64,000 nt of DNA. It comes from a bacterium (GTDB lineage: Bacteria > Verrucomicrobiota > Verrucomicrobiia > Verrucomicrobiales > Akkermansiaceae). Of the stretch, positions 43,675 through 53,086 are shown piece by piece. How positions within the stretch are numbered: the stretch's first letter is position 1; each line of letters opens with the position of its first letter. The stretch is taken from positions 62,001 to 126,000 of the forward strand of contig JAAEZT010000003.1 of NCBI GenBank assembly GCA_018222765.1. The letters run 5' to 3'. The translations under genes were made by a program, and so were the position numbers. The notes under the pieces are model-generated. The model was not told the origin of the DNA, ran no database searches, and was given only the letters and a program-made list of their open reading frames with translations.

Positions 43675-43992
43675 TTATTGAGCCATTTCCTTGAGCTTCT
43701 TCAGAGGACGAACCTTGACCGCAGTGGAGGCAGGCTTGGCCTTGAACATCACCTCTTCTTTGGTGAATGGATTGATGCCCATACGAGCTTTCGTTGCCGG
43801 CTTGCGGACAGTAACGATCTTCAGCAACCCGGGAAGGACGAACTCGCCGACGGCGCGCTTCTTGATGTGGCCCTCGATCACGCCGGAAAGGCTTTCGAGA
43901 ACAGCAGCAACTTGCTTGCGGCTCAGTTCAGTTTCTTCTCCGATTTGATCTAAAATCTGTGTCTTGGTATAACGTTCTTTAGTGGCTTTCAT
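43675..43992 (-). CDS. HU-family DNA-binding protein
   Basis: 105 residues from ATG 43992; ATG 44016 would add 8 hydrophobic residues not seen in HU. The HU fold is shown by the N-terminal helices with T-K-T-Q-I-L-D-Q-I and L-S-R-K-Q-V-A-A-V-L-E-S-L, the G-x-F-x-L-P-G-L-L-K-I strand and the DNA-contacting arm K-A-R-M-G-I-N-P-F-T-K-E-E. The arm carries the usual R-x-x-x-N-P. A Lys-rich C-terminal tail of about 12 residues is longer than in E. coli HU. It binds and bends DNA without strong sequence preference and shapes the nucleoid. A terminator follows downstream. Confidence 0.93.
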   Translation of the reverse strand: MKATKERYTKTQILDQIGEETELSRKQVAAVLESLSGVIEGHIKKRAVGEFVLPGLLKIVTVRKPATKARMGINPFTKEEVMFKAKPASTAVKVRPLKKLKEMAQ

Positions 43993-44306
43993 AAGCAGTG
44001 GGAGTAGCTCAGTCAATCAACCGAGATTGTCAAGCAATCCGAAGCGCTTTTCGTTAAAAAACCCTCTCAAATATGGGTTCGGGCCGATTTGAGGTCCTTT
44101 TCAGGAGAAAACTCCTCACCCAACTTAATTTCCCCGGTAAATTGAACGCCCTCCCAAATCGAAATTCGCCACAACGATCAGCGCCCCAATACCCACGCGA
44201 GAATTTTCAGGCTCAGGAAATTCACAGCTTTGAGGGCCCCTATCATTGAAATCGACAATCATCGGTTCTCAAGCAATCTTGGGTCAACTTTTACGAGAAT
44301 AAGATT
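43993..44306. other. Intergenic region between divergent HU and TIM-barrel genes
   Basis: 314 bases that should contain promoters for both genes. No palindrome, RNA gene or repeat was recognised. Confidence 0.4.
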
Positions 44307-45194
44307 ATGATCAATCCTCACAACCGCCGCCAATTCCTTACCACTTCCAGTCTCGCCACCGCCGCTGCCCTGACGGGTTCCCGCGCCCTTGCCCAGGACG
44401 CGAAATCTTCGGGACCATCTCTCGAAGGTCGCATTTTTAAAGCAGTGAAAGGCGGCAAGAAAGGCAATGAATCCCCTCTCGAATTTTTTCAACGTCTCAA
44501 GAAGCTCGGCTTTGATGGCGTCGAGAGCGGCAATGCCAAGCAGGCCGCCGAATACGCGGCTGCCTCCCAGCAGACCGGCGTGATGTTTCACGGAATGGTT
44601 TGCGGCTGGCACTGGGGCACCCGGCTCAGCAGTCCCGACGAAGCCATTCGCGCGAAAGGCCTCGCTTTGATGGAGCAGAACATCCGCGACACCCACCGTC
44701 TCGGTGGTTCCTCCGTTCTTCTTGTCCCCGGCAAGGTCAGCGGAGCCAAGGAAACCCATGATGATGTCTGGCATCGTTCCATCGCGGAAGTGCGCAAGGT
44801 TCTCCCTCTCGCCAGCCGTCTCGGAGTTCGTATTCTAATCGAAACGGTGTGGAATGGCTTCTGCGAATCGCCCGATAAATTCCGCGACTATCTCGACGCC
44901 TTCGACAACCCATGGGTGGGTGCTTATTTTGACATCGGGAACATGCAGAAGTTCGCTCCGGCCGAAGAATGGATCCGCACCCTCGGTCACCGTACGGTCA
45001 AACTCGACATCAAGGACTGGGGAAAGAAGAGGGGATTCTGTCGCCTCGGCGAAGGTGACGTTGACTGGGACAAGGTCCGCGTTGCGCTTCAAGAAGTTGG
45101 CTTCTCCGGCTGGGCCACCCGGGAGGGCCGAGACAAGAGTATCGAAGATACCTCCGCGCTCATCGATCAGTTGATGATCGGCAAGAAGGGATAA
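44307..45194 (+). CDS. Tat-exported TIM-barrel sugar isomerase/epimerase-like protein
   Basis: 295 residues. A twin-arginine motif (N-R-R-Q-F-L-T) and an Ala-rich segment start the protein. The xylose-isomerase-like TIM barrel (AP_endonuc_2) shows F-Q-R-L-K-K-L-G-F-D-G-V-E, V-L-L-V-P-G-K, V-R-I-L-I-E-T-V-W-N, Y-F-D-I-G-N-M and K-L-D-I-K-D-W-G, with the Glu, Asp and His-type metal ligands in these strands. Family members isomerise or epimerise keto-sugars. It converges, with only 15 bases between stops, on a gene with a heme motif and a C-terminal DUF1080 domain. That arrangement suggests a role in a periplasmic keto-sugar route. Activity unproven. Confidence 0.85.
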   Translation: MINPHNRRQFLTTSSLATAAALTGSRALAQDAKSSGPSLEGRIFKAVKGGKKGNESPLEFFQRLKKLGFDGVESGNAKQAAEYAAASQQTGVMFHGMVCGWHWGTRLSSPDEAIRAKGLALMEQNIRDTHRLGGSSVLLVPGKVSGAKETHDDVWHRSIAEVRKVLPLASRLGVRILIETVWNGFCESPDKFRDYLDAFDNPWVGAYFDIGNMQKFAPAEEWIRTLGHRTVKLDIKDWGKKRGFCRLGEGDVDWDKVRVALQEVGFSGWATREGRDKSIEDTSALIDQLMIGKKG

Positions 45195-45209
45195 GCCGGG
45201 AGCATTATC

Positions 45210-48200
45210 TCACTTCCTCTTCGCCTGGTATCGTCCTTCAATATGCAGGATGTCGCCCTTTAATACGTGCCCATATCCACCTTCGAGCGTGACGGAATCC
45301 GGTGTGGCCTTAACCGCCCTCTTTGTCCAAACCACCTCGTCTCCATTCCGAAGAATACAGCGACCATCCTCCAGGAACTCGCGGGTGTGTGCACCGGCAT
45401 AAGCCCACTTCCCAAGCAGGGCATGTCCTTTGAGTGTGACGGGCTTGGGTTGTGGAAGCGGAGTACCCATTTTAACGTCAAGTTTGGTTTCAAAAGGTGG
45501 AAGAACCCGCAGGCGGAGGTTTTTAAACTCAATAGGAGCCCCTTCCGACTCAAGACAGAGAAAGCCAAATGCCGGGCTGATACCATCGCCTCCTGACACT
45601 TCCTCTCCGTTCACCCAAAGCTTCACCACGCCGTCGATCGCGCGAATATAGTAGTGATTCCACTGGTTGATCCCGAGCGTGGTATTTTTCGATGGAAAGC
45701 TCCGTCGACCGTTCGGAGCAACCGGAGGAAATGGCCGCATCTTGATCGGACCTACCGGGAAGACATCTCCATTGCTAGTAAACCAATCGCCCTTCTTCTT
45801 GTATTGCGCTTCGTAAACTTCCTTATAACCAAGATCCAACACCTGCACCTCGATGCCATGGGGAAGCAGGCCTTTGCCTTGCATGAGCCGATTGATGGAC
45901 TGCGGGGTCGCCCACACAAAGACCCCGGAGTTTCCACCCTTTTTCTTATGCATCCACTCGCAGGAAAATTCAAAATTCGTAAGCGGTTTGTGATAGCGGA
46001 TCACTCCGGTAGGATTCCCGGTACACCAGACATGGCTGCCTTCCCACTTCCAGGTGTCAGTCTTACAATTCACGTTGGCAAAATCAGCTTCCGTCAACTC
46101 GACCCATCCCGGACCCAAGCCACGGCTGAACTCCGGCTCCATCTTCACGGTCAAACCGCTGTCCACCTCACCAGCAATATCACTCATCAGGTAAGCGGCG
46201 ATGTCCCGGACATCCTGGCTGCTGAGCCCCATCGCCGAAGCGGAGGGCATCCAGGAATGATTCTTAAGGTATTCAATTTTCGCATGAGGACGACGATGTG
46301 GCACCTTCAAGGTCACTCCACCCATCGTCTTCACCCGAATGGCCCCGGCATGCCAACTATAGCCGCGTGAAACTCCCTCAAGCCGGTGCCCATTTTGCGT
46401 CACGACCAGAGGCTTGTCATAGCCATGGGCAAGCTCCGCCGGGGGATCGACGAGCGCCCGAACAACCGTGGCAACATCCCGTATCTGTCCCCAGTTGGTA
46501 AGATCAGGCCCAAAGGGGATTCCGCTTCCTCCGATCTGGTGACACATCATACAGAGAGCGGCCTTGCTTCGTCCGTTGTCGACATTCGCTTTGAGCGCCG
46601 AAATCTTCTCGATGGATTCCACCTTGGTGGGAACTCCAAACTTCGTCGGGAAAAGGTAACTCTGCGTCAGCGCAACCGGATCAGGATCATTGATGTCTTT
46701 CTCCAAAAACTCTGCAATCGTGACCTGATACCCTTCGCCGCCAAATCCCTCATGCTTCTGAAAACGCTGCATGAATCCCAGATTCCTCTCTCTCTCTTCG
46801 TCGGAATAACAGAGCCCGTAGGTATAGGCCAATTTACGGAAAGTAATCGCGTCAACATTCTGCGCGATCATGCAATCCGCCAAATCCGCCAGAGCTTCGG
46901 CAGACCGCAATCGCCACGCGAGAGTCTTTTGCCGTTCGTCCCACTTATCAGGATCAGGCTGCAGTGGCTTCACCAACTTCCCGTAAATCTCGTCTTTGTA
47001 GTCATCACAAACGGCACCGAGTGCCTCAAGATACCATCGATTCTTGCCGTTGTACCCTGCAATGAGCTTGCGCAGTGGTTCCCGGATGTCATCCAGTTTC
47101 ATCCCCCGCATGATTGCTAAAATCTCCCGCCGGACTGCTGGAGAAGGATCACCCGCCAATTGTTTAATCAGAGGAAGAAGCGGCTCCTTCCCCGCCATTC
47201 GGAGGGCCCGGATCGCCACAATACGCCACTGTGCATCATCCGACGTCAACATGGTCTTCACCAAGGACGGGCCCCTGGAATCCCTAAGCTGGGCCATCAC
47301 AAAAAGCGCCCGCGCTTGATAGTAAGGATTGTCCGCGTGCGCTTTGCTGAATGCCCGGAGCTCGTCAAAGACACCCTCTTGTTTTTTTAGGCGGTCCTGC
47401 GCCACCCACCGCACTCCCGGCGACGGACTTTTCAAGGCCTCCAGCAATCCTTTTTTCGAAGAAAAATCGATCTTGGGAAGGCGAACTCCGCTTCCCTTTT
47501 TCGCGACGCGAAAAATCCCCCCGATGGCATTTCCCGAGCCACGGGCATTGGTGTGCGAATTCCAATCGCTCACAAAAAGAGCTCCATCTGTCGACGCTAC
47601 CACATCCGATGGCAGGAAGCCCGAAGCGGTCTTGTTCTTCGACTTGCGATCAGTCGCAAAGAACGCCTTGTTCAAATCCTGCAACTCGATCTGCGCATCA
47701 CGCAACTCGGGTCGAAAGGCAAAGACCGCGCGATGCACTGTTTCGCAAACCAAATACTGTCCGCGATATTCCTTCCCCAGTTCATCGCCCTCGATCATGT
47801 AGTCCCCCGTCGGCGCCCCCGGACCCCAAAGATTTCCCGGAGGAGTCACGCCGGGAAAATGCTCCCGCCAGTGTCCTTCGTCCCGACGAAGAGACGACTT
47901 GGAGTGCCGCTCGTAGGCGTTCTTCATGATCTCTCCCGTCACGATTTTTTTCTCCCAGCTTTTTGCCGAATCTTCCCAGGAACGATTTCCATCCTCCAGG
48001 GCGGCGTATCCGAAATTCGAATGCTCCATGACCCAGGCCGCCCGGGCATGCGCGGGGTCGTCATTGTCCGCCTGCAACACATCTCCAAATGAAGTCAACG
48101 ACATGGCATGGGCATTACGCGAATTTTGAAAAATCACCTCGGCCTCGCTTCCGTCGGGATTCATCCGCAGACCAAATCCACCCACGTAGAGGCGCCCGTC

Positions 48201-48812
48201 AAAACTCCTCTTCCCAATGCTCCCGGGATTATGGCTGTAGTAGGAACTCGCGTGGATTTCGCGGCCATCCGACATCGTCACATCCGCACCGATATTGCCG
48301 TGATTGACATACCACTTTCCGCTCGGACCCGGCACCACCGCATGGAGCGCATGATCATGTCCGCTGCCGTGAAATCCCTTCGCGATGATCTTTTCCTGAT
48401 CCACCTTGGGATCGAACACATCGTCCCGGTTCACATCGGTATAGACATGAATGTTGGGAGCCATCGAAACAACGATCACGTTGTCAAAAACGCTTATGCC
48501 CATCGGCTTCGAAGTGAAGGTCGGCCCAAAAATTTTCACCGAGTCTGCTTTCCCATCGGCGTCGGTATCCTCAAGGATCTTGATCCGCGCGTGCGGTCCT
48601 TTCTTGCCCGATTTCTGCAAATCCTCCGTGACCCAGACCCGCCCCTTCGAATCAACATCCATCGCAATCGGGCTATGACAAAGGTCGGTCCCGGCCCACA
48701 AGCGGGCCTCCAGTCCGGGTGCCACCGAAAAACTCTCAAGCATCGTTTGTTGGTCGGCCGCAGCCCCCAGGGTCAGCGCAGGTAGAATCGCTTTTGAAAG
48801 AAAAGATCTCAT
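45210..48812 (-). CDS. PVC-type CxxCH heme/propeller protein with HEAT repeats and C-terminal DUF1080 domain
   Basis: About 1200 residues (start ATG 48812 or 48818), with a Sec signal. Residues 30-430 form a propeller-type dehydrogenase-like domain (M-D-V-D-S-K-G-R-V-W-V-T-E-D, then D-G-A-L-F-V-S-D-W-N). HEAT-like helices span about 440-660. A c-type heme domain follows with C756-M-M-C-H760-Q-I-G-G-S-G, and the DUF1080 fold fills about 920-1110 (K-G-G-N-S-G-V-F-V-W, G-I-E-V-Q-V-L-D). A short C-terminal domain closes the protein. Fusing a redox centre to a 3-keto-sugar-hydrolase-like domain is suggestive of coupled oxidation and cleavage (inference). It likely acts in the periplasm; activity has not been shown. 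Confidence 0.9.
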   Translation of the reverse strand: MRSFLSKAILPALTLGAAADQQTMLESFSVAPGLEARLWAGTDLCHSPIAMDVDSKGRVWVTEDLQKSGKKGPHARIKILEDTDADGKADSVKIFGPTFTSKPMGISVFDNVIVVSMAPNIHVYTDVNRDDVFDPKVDQEKIIAKGFHGSGHDHALHAVVPGPSGKWYVNHGNIGADVTMSDGREIHASSYYSHNPGSIGKRSFDGRLYVGGFGLRMNPDGSEAEVIFQNSRNAHAMSLTSFGDVLQADNDDPAHARAAWVMEHSNFGYAALEDGNRSWEDSAKSWEKKIVTGEIMKNAYERHSKSSLRRDEGHWREHFPGVTPPGNLWGPGAPTGDYMIEGDELGKEYRGQYLVCETVHRAVFAFRPELRDAQIELQDLNKAFFATDRKSKNKTASGFLPSDVVASTDGALFVSDWNSHTNARGSGNAIGGIFRVAKKGSGVRLPKIDFSSKKGLLEALKSPSPGVRWVAQDRLKKQEGVFDELRAFSKAHADNPYYQARALFVMAQLRDSRGPSLVKTMLTSDDAQWRIVAIRALRMAGKEPLLPLIKQLAGDPSPAVRREILAIMRGMKLDDIREPLRKLIAGYNGKNRWYLEALGAVCDDYKDEIYGKLVKPLQPDPDKWDERQKTLAWRLRSAEALADLADCMIAQNVDAITFRKLAYTYGLCYSDEERERNLGFMQRFQKHEGFGGEGYQVTIAEFLEKDINDPDPVALTQSYLFPTKFGVPTKVESIEKISALKANVDNGRSKAALCMMCHQIGGSGIPFGPDLTNWGQIRDVATVVRALVDPPAELAHGYDKPLVVTQNGHRLEGVSRGYSWHAGAIRVKTMGGVTLKVPHRRPHAKIEYLKNHSWMPSASAMGLSSQDVRDIAAYLMSDIAGEVDSGLTVKMEPEFSRGLGPGWVELTEADFANVNCKTDTWKWEGSHVWCTGNPTGVIRYHKPLTNFEFSCEWMHKKKGGNSGVFVWATPQSINRLMQGKGLLPHGIEVQVLDLGYKEVYEAQYKKKGDWFTSNGDVFPVGPIKMRPFPPVAPNGRRSFPSKNTTLGINQWNHYYIRAIDGVVKLWVNGEEVSGGDGISPAFGFLCLESEGAPIEFKNLRLRVLPPFETKLDVKMGTPLPQPKPVTLKGHALLGKWAYAGAHTREFLEDGRCILRNGDEVVWTKRAVKATPDSVTLEGGYGHVLKGDILHIEGRYQAKRK

Positions 48813-48917
48813 ATACATCAGAAGGTAGAGAATTTCATACAGTTAAAAGTGTTCGATTTGTAGCTGATTTTAAAATATCGAAAAGGTGTTTGAAGACCAT
48901 TATGGAAAAAACGGTAA

Positions 48918-49373
48918 ACTTTGCCGGAAACGAGCGGCTGGGATCATCACTCGGCAATCGAGACCGGGCTTCCGCGAAAATGCGAGGAGGTCGACAAGCC
49001 CATTGCCGGACTTCTCAGCGACCTCGAACGACTTGGCCTTCTTGATGACACTCTGGTCTTCTGGGGACGCGAATTCGGACGCCAACCGGTGTCACAGCTT
49101 CTCGAAGGACAAACCAATCCCGGTCGCGATCACAATGCCAAAGGCTACACCGTTTGGATGGCCGGTGGCGGCGTTCGCGGCGGTGTGGTTCATGGCAAAA
49201 CCGACGAGCTCGGCTACGAGGCGGTCGAGAACAAAGTCCATCTCCACGACTTACACGCGACCATGCTCCACCTTATGGGTCTGGATCACACCGAGCTCAC
49301 CTATCGCTACGGCGGCCGCGATTTTCGTCTAACAGATGTCCAGGGCGAAGTCGTGCACGACATCTTTGCCTAG
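48918..49373 (+). pseudogene. 5'-truncated DUF1501 remnant
   Basis: Only about 150 C-terminal residues of a DUF1501 protein remain (intact members are about 450-480). Preserved are G-W-D-H-H-S near the front, [35 protein letters not shown] and [13 protein letters not shown]. The frame has no good start; TTG 48921 is the first possible codon and a stop (TAA) lies just upstream in frame. The metal-site residues of the N-terminal half are missing. It is probably left over from a PSD1-type DUF1501 module. Confidence 0.78.
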
Positions 49374-49675
49374 CGAGCGATGACGCCCGCAAGACAAGCT
49401 GGCATTCCTCCAATTTCATCGGGAAAAGGCCACTCAACACGCACCGAACCTCAACGAGACATGGGCACCAGACAGCAAGTACGACAAAAAGTGACGCCAG
49501 TAATTTGACAAGAGGCATCTCCCAGACCAAAGATAAACGTTTGCCACCGAAACCATTCACTAACAACACAAACAGACACCTCATTTCCAGCCTCCCAAAT
49601 TGATCCCTGCACCACTGGGCGAGGAGAGCAATCCCAAGCCCCGCTGCCTGAACTTTTCAAACCATCAATACTACC
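49374..49675. other. Intergenic region before the SOUL gene
   Basis: 302 bases between the DUF1501 remnant and the SOUL lipoprotein gene. No family sequence, palindrome or RNA gene was recognised; promoter of the SOUL gene is expected here. Confidence 0.4.
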
Positions 49676-50272
49676 ATGAAAACCAAAATCACTATCGCTC
49701 TTGCCATCGGAGGGACCCTTCTTCTCACCGCCCTCTCCTCCTGCGCCGGACCTCTCGGACGATCCGGATATGAGTCCGCCCCCTACACCACCGTCAAAAA
49801 AGATGGCGCTTTTGAGATTCGAGACTACCCCGAAATTGTCGTCGCAACCACCATTATGGCGGACGGTAAGAACAAACAGAACTCAGGGTTCATGAATTTG
49901 TTTCGATACATTTCCGGAAAGAACGAGGCCGAACAAAAAATCGCGATGACCACACCGGTTTTTTCGAAGACGGGTGGAGACCAACAAGAGATGAGTTTTG
50001 TCCTTCCCGATGACGTTGCTAAAAACGGAGCACCCAAAGCCAAGAATGACAATGTCACCGTCACCAAGCGGGAAGCGGGACGTTTCGTGGTCTATCGTTA
50101 CAGCGGACGCTGGACCGAAGCCAACGACAAGAAGGCACGCGAAAAGCTCACCAAGTGGGCTAGGGAACAAAAACTCACTCTGACATCCGTCATGGAGAAG
50201 GCCAGCTATGACCCTCCCTTCACTCCGCCCTTCATGCGACGCAACGAAATCCTTGCGCGCATTAACAAATAA
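49676..50272 (+). CDS. SOUL/heme-binding-like lipoprotein
   Basis: 198 residues. A signal peptide ends in a lipobox (L-S-S-C), so the mature protein would be lipid-anchored. The SOUL fold follows: Y-T-T-V-K-K-D-G-A-F-E-I-R-D-Y-P, F-R-Y-I-S-G-K-N, K-I-A-M-T-T-P-V, M-S-F-V-L-P and a C-terminal Y-D-P-P-F-T-P-P-F-M-R-R-N-E-I. This matches the family's P-V, F-x-L-P and Y-D-P-P-x-x-P motifs. SOUL proteins bind heme or tetrapyrroles in eukaryotes; in bacteria their function is mostly unknown. No heme-uptake genes lie beside it. Confidence 0.88.
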   Translation: MKTKITIALAIGGTLLLTALSSCAGPLGRSGYESAPYTTVKKDGAFEIRDYPEIVVATTIMADGKNKQNSGFMNLFRYISGKNEAEQKIAMTTPVFSKTGGDQQEMSFVLPDDVAKNGAPKAKNDNVTVTKREAGRFVVYRYSGRWTEANDKKAREKLTKWAREQKLTLTSVMEKASYDPPFTPPFMRRNEILARINK

Positions 50273-50312
50273 ATCCCGTCAATGAACCGGGAGCAATCCG
50301 GTTCTGGCTCCG

Positions 50313-50480
50313 TCATGATTTACGGCTGCATGACAGCGCCGCCGCCCTCCAGCGGGGAAAATCAATCCTTCCGGTTTTCATCAAGGCCAGCTTCGGGGCA
50401 TCTTCCGGAGGCATCTCGCCAGGTTCGATCGCCTCATAGATATCGTTCAGCAGACTCCCGGCAAACCGCCAGATCCGGGA
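50313..50480 (-). pseudogene. In-frame cytochrome-domain (GEMPP) fragment behind a DUF1592 stop codon
   Basis: After the TGA that ends the DUF1592 gene, the same reading frame stays open for another 55 codons to TGA at 50313-50315. It reads L-L-N-D-I-Y-E-A-I-E-P-G-E-M-P-P-E-D-A-P-K-L, which matches the G-E-M-P-P segment found near the end of PSCyt1 domains (A-L-S-K-G-E-M-P-P in the neighbouring protein). Intact proteins of this family do not have this after their C-terminal domain. It is most simply a leftover of another cytochrome gene, or less likely a readthrough extension. Confidence 0.5.
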
Positions 50481-53075
50481 TCACTTGGAGTGAAATGATT
50501 CGCTCAGTACGAGGGCTACGATGAGATCGGCAAAGCCATTTCCGTCCTTTTTGACTTCCGCGACGACCCGGTCGATCACCTTTTTATCGCCGAAATGCAT
50601 GGGACGACCAGTTGCGTAGGTGAGGAGTTTGTCACTAAGACAGCAAGAAAAGATGTCGATATTCTTAATGAGGTAGCGCTTGAGATCGGTGACATCTTTG
50701 AACGCCGTTCCGTCTGGCATTGTGCCAAGAGCGTCAACGGGATTCCCTTGCTTGGTGATCACCGACTTGCCTGATTTTTGATAAACCGGGTAAAAGTCCC
50801 GCCATCGCCCGACAGGATCAAAGTTTTCGAGAACAAAGCCGGGAGGATCGATTTTTTGATGGCAACTGGCGCAGCTCGTATCCGCCTTGTGACGATCAAG
50901 GAGTTCGCGGATCGTCTTTGCGCCTGTCGTATCTGGTTCGATGGCCGGGATATCAGACGGAGGTTCGGGAGTAGGCAAACCAAAGATGTTCTCGAGCATC
51001 CACGCGCCGCGCAAGACCGGTTGGGTATCCACGCCATTGGCGGTGGCCATGAGGACACTGGCTTGAGTCAGGATGCCGCCGCGAATGCTGTCAGGCTCCA
51101 AAGTGACGCGCTTCATTTTTTCAGATTTGGAAAACTTGATCTTATAGAGCGCGGCATTACGCCGATTTAAGTAAGTGAAATCAGAGTCAATAAAAGTGTC
51201 GATTGGGAGGTTTTTGCGCAAGATTTCTGCCACGAAAAGCTGGGTCTCCGCGGTGATGGCGGAGAGGTCTTTGTCGATCCAATTTAGGAGCCGCGTATCG
51301 GGCATGATATCGGGAAGCTTACGCAGATCGAGCCACTGGCCGGTAAACGAGGAGAGGAAATTTTTCGCCAGGTTATGACTGAGCAAGCGGCGGGTCTGCG
51401 CTTCTAGCACAAGAGGATTTGAGAGCTCACCTTTTTCTGCGATTTTCCACAGGGTGGCATCGGGCGGACTGCTAGTGAGGAAATAGCTGAGACGGGCAGC
51501 AAGATCGAAGTCGTCGAGCGGGCCTTCGCGATATTCTCGAAAGAGGAAATGTGGCGAGCAAAGCAAGGCTCTCAGCGCCAGATGGAGTCCGTCTTCGAAG
51601 CGATGACCCTGGGCCTGGTGGGCCAGAGCGATTCCCGCATACCGTGTGACTTGCTCATCGGTGGCGGGCCGCCGAAAAGCTTTGCTCAGCACAGGACCCA
51701 GGATTGCTTTGGCAAAATCCGCATCATCGAGCTCGTTTCTTTCCCCAAGAAAGCGGGCGGTACGTTGATTTTGTTTTCGTGCCTCATCATCTTCGATCAC
51801 CTGAGTAGGGCCGGTCACGCTCATGCGATGGATGTCAATTCCCGGCCCGGTGAAAAACCGGAAACAACAAAGAGTTTCCACCGTGTTCACCCCTTGCTGG
51901 GCTATTTTCTTGGCGAAGGATTGCACCTCTTTGGAGTCGGGGTCGAATTTTGAACCATCGACCTTCCCATCATTTCTAATTTTATTGATGCGCTTCCAAC
52001 ATGACCAGCCACGGTCGGAACGGCGATGGCCTGCCTTCATCCAGGCGGCGCCAGTTTGAGGATCATCACGAAAAAGGGTCAGCAGGTGTTGTGAGATCCG
52101 CTCGGTCGAGGCCTTTGATTTGTCGCTATGCAATGAGGCGTTCTCATAGTGGATAACGATGGTTTCGCCGCGTTGCAATTCGACCGAGGCACGGAAAGTT
52201 TTTGGACTGGAATCCTGGATGGTGAACTCGGCAAGTTTCCGTAAGGAATTTGCTTTGGTGAAACTTTGTCCGGTGGAGGAATGGGCGAGAAGATGGACGA
52301 TTGGGATATGATCTTTTCCCGGGTTGAAGGCTGAGAGATCAACCCCAACCTCATAAATTCCCGGAACCTTCGCTTCGAAGCGGTTTGGCCAAACCGAGCC
52401 CCGGGCCAGAGGGTCGCTGGAGCTAACCATTCGTAGGACTCCCTCGATTTCATGACCCGTGGTGAAGTTGAGCGTGAAGTCTCCCGGCCCGATCTTGTAG
52501 GTCTTCGAGACTTGGTTTTGTTGGTCGCCAAGCGGAGGGAGCAATTGGTCGGCGGCGCTCGTGGCGATTTCAAGGTACTGGGCCATCAGGGGCGGAGAGA
52601 GCACGAGGCCTTCGCCAATATTGTCAAAACCGTGGGACTCAGTATCAGTCGGAAAGGAGCGCGGAACTGAGAAAGGAATGCCGAGAACATCACTCACCGT
52701 GTTTTCATATTCCTCTCGATTCAGGCGACGCAATACCGTGCCACCGGGAGGAACATTTTTGGTGAGAGTTTGGTCCAGCCAGGCAATGATCGCTTCCCGG
52801 TCTTTTTTGGAAGGTTGCGTTTTTTTGGCCGGAGGCATTTCCCCTTTGGAAAGGGCATGGTGAACTTTCGTCCAAATAATCCTGGCGTGAGGATCCGTCC
52901 AATCGATGGTTTTCAGCTCCAGGTTGAGGTCTCCCTTCTCCGAGGCGGAGTCGTGGCAGTCGAGGCAGTGGTCGAAGATGAACTCATCGACCAATTTAGG
53001 AATGGGCTGGGGATTCCCGGCTTGAACAGGGAGGGAGAAGCCCAGCATAACGAGGGCTTGAAGGAGAAGTTTCAT
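50481..53075 (-). CDS. DUF1592-type multidomain c-type cytochrome (copy 2)
   Basis: 864 residues with a Sec signal (1-19). The heme domain has C37-L-D-C40-H41 and the G-E-M-P-P stretch, followed by DUF1587 (R-R-L-N-R-E-E-Y-E-N), a middle beta domain, DUF1595 (A-F-R-R-P-A), DUF1592 (L-A-A-R-L-S-Y-F-L-T-S), and DUF1588 with C-A-S-C-H-Q-K-I-D-P-P-G. A DUF1585 end (L-L-T-Y-A-T-G-R) completes the protein. Two heme-binding motifs are as in copy 1. It lies 11 bases downstream of the DUF1552 gene start-side partner, here with DUF1552 upstream rather than downstream, the reverse of the copy 1 order. A 56-codon in-frame scrap follows the stop. Confidence 0.93.
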   Translation of the reverse strand: MKLLLQALVMLGFSLPVQAGNPQPIPKLVDEFIFDHCLDCHDSASEKGDLNLELKTIDWTDPHARIIWTKVHHALSKGEMPPAKKTQPSKKDREAIIAWLDQTLTKNVPPGGTVLRRLNREEYENTVSDVLGIPFSVPRSFPTDTESHGFDNIGEGLVLSPPLMAQYLEIATSAADQLLPPLGDQQNQVSKTYKIGPGDFTLNFTTGHEIEGVLRMVSSSDPLARGSVWPNRFEAKVPGIYEVGVDLSAFNPGKDHIPIVHLLAHSSTGQSFTKANSLRKLAEFTIQDSSPKTFRASVELQRGETIVIHYENASLHSDKSKASTERISQHLLTLFRDDPQTGAAWMKAGHRRSDRGWSCWKRINKIRNDGKVDGSKFDPDSKEVQSFAKKIAQQGVNTVETLCCFRFFTGPGIDIHRMSVTGPTQVIEDDEARKQNQRTARFLGERNELDDADFAKAILGPVLSKAFRRPATDEQVTRYAGIALAHQAQGHRFEDGLHLALRALLCSPHFLFREYREGPLDDFDLAARLSYFLTSSPPDATLWKIAEKGELSNPLVLEAQTRRLLSHNLAKNFLSSFTGQWLDLRKLPDIMPDTRLLNWIDKDLSAITAETQLFVAEILRKNLPIDTFIDSDFTYLNRRNAALYKIKFSKSEKMKRVTLEPDSIRGGILTQASVLMATANGVDTQPVLRGAWMLENIFGLPTPEPPSDIPAIEPDTTGAKTIRELLDRHKADTSCASCHQKIDPPGFVLENFDPVGRWRDFYPVYQKSGKSVITKQGNPVDALGTMPDGTAFKDVTDLKRYLIKNIDIFSCCLSDKLLTYATGRPMHFGDKKVIDRVVAEVKKDGNGFADLIVALVLSESFHSK

Positions 53076-53086
53076 GAAACGGAATC

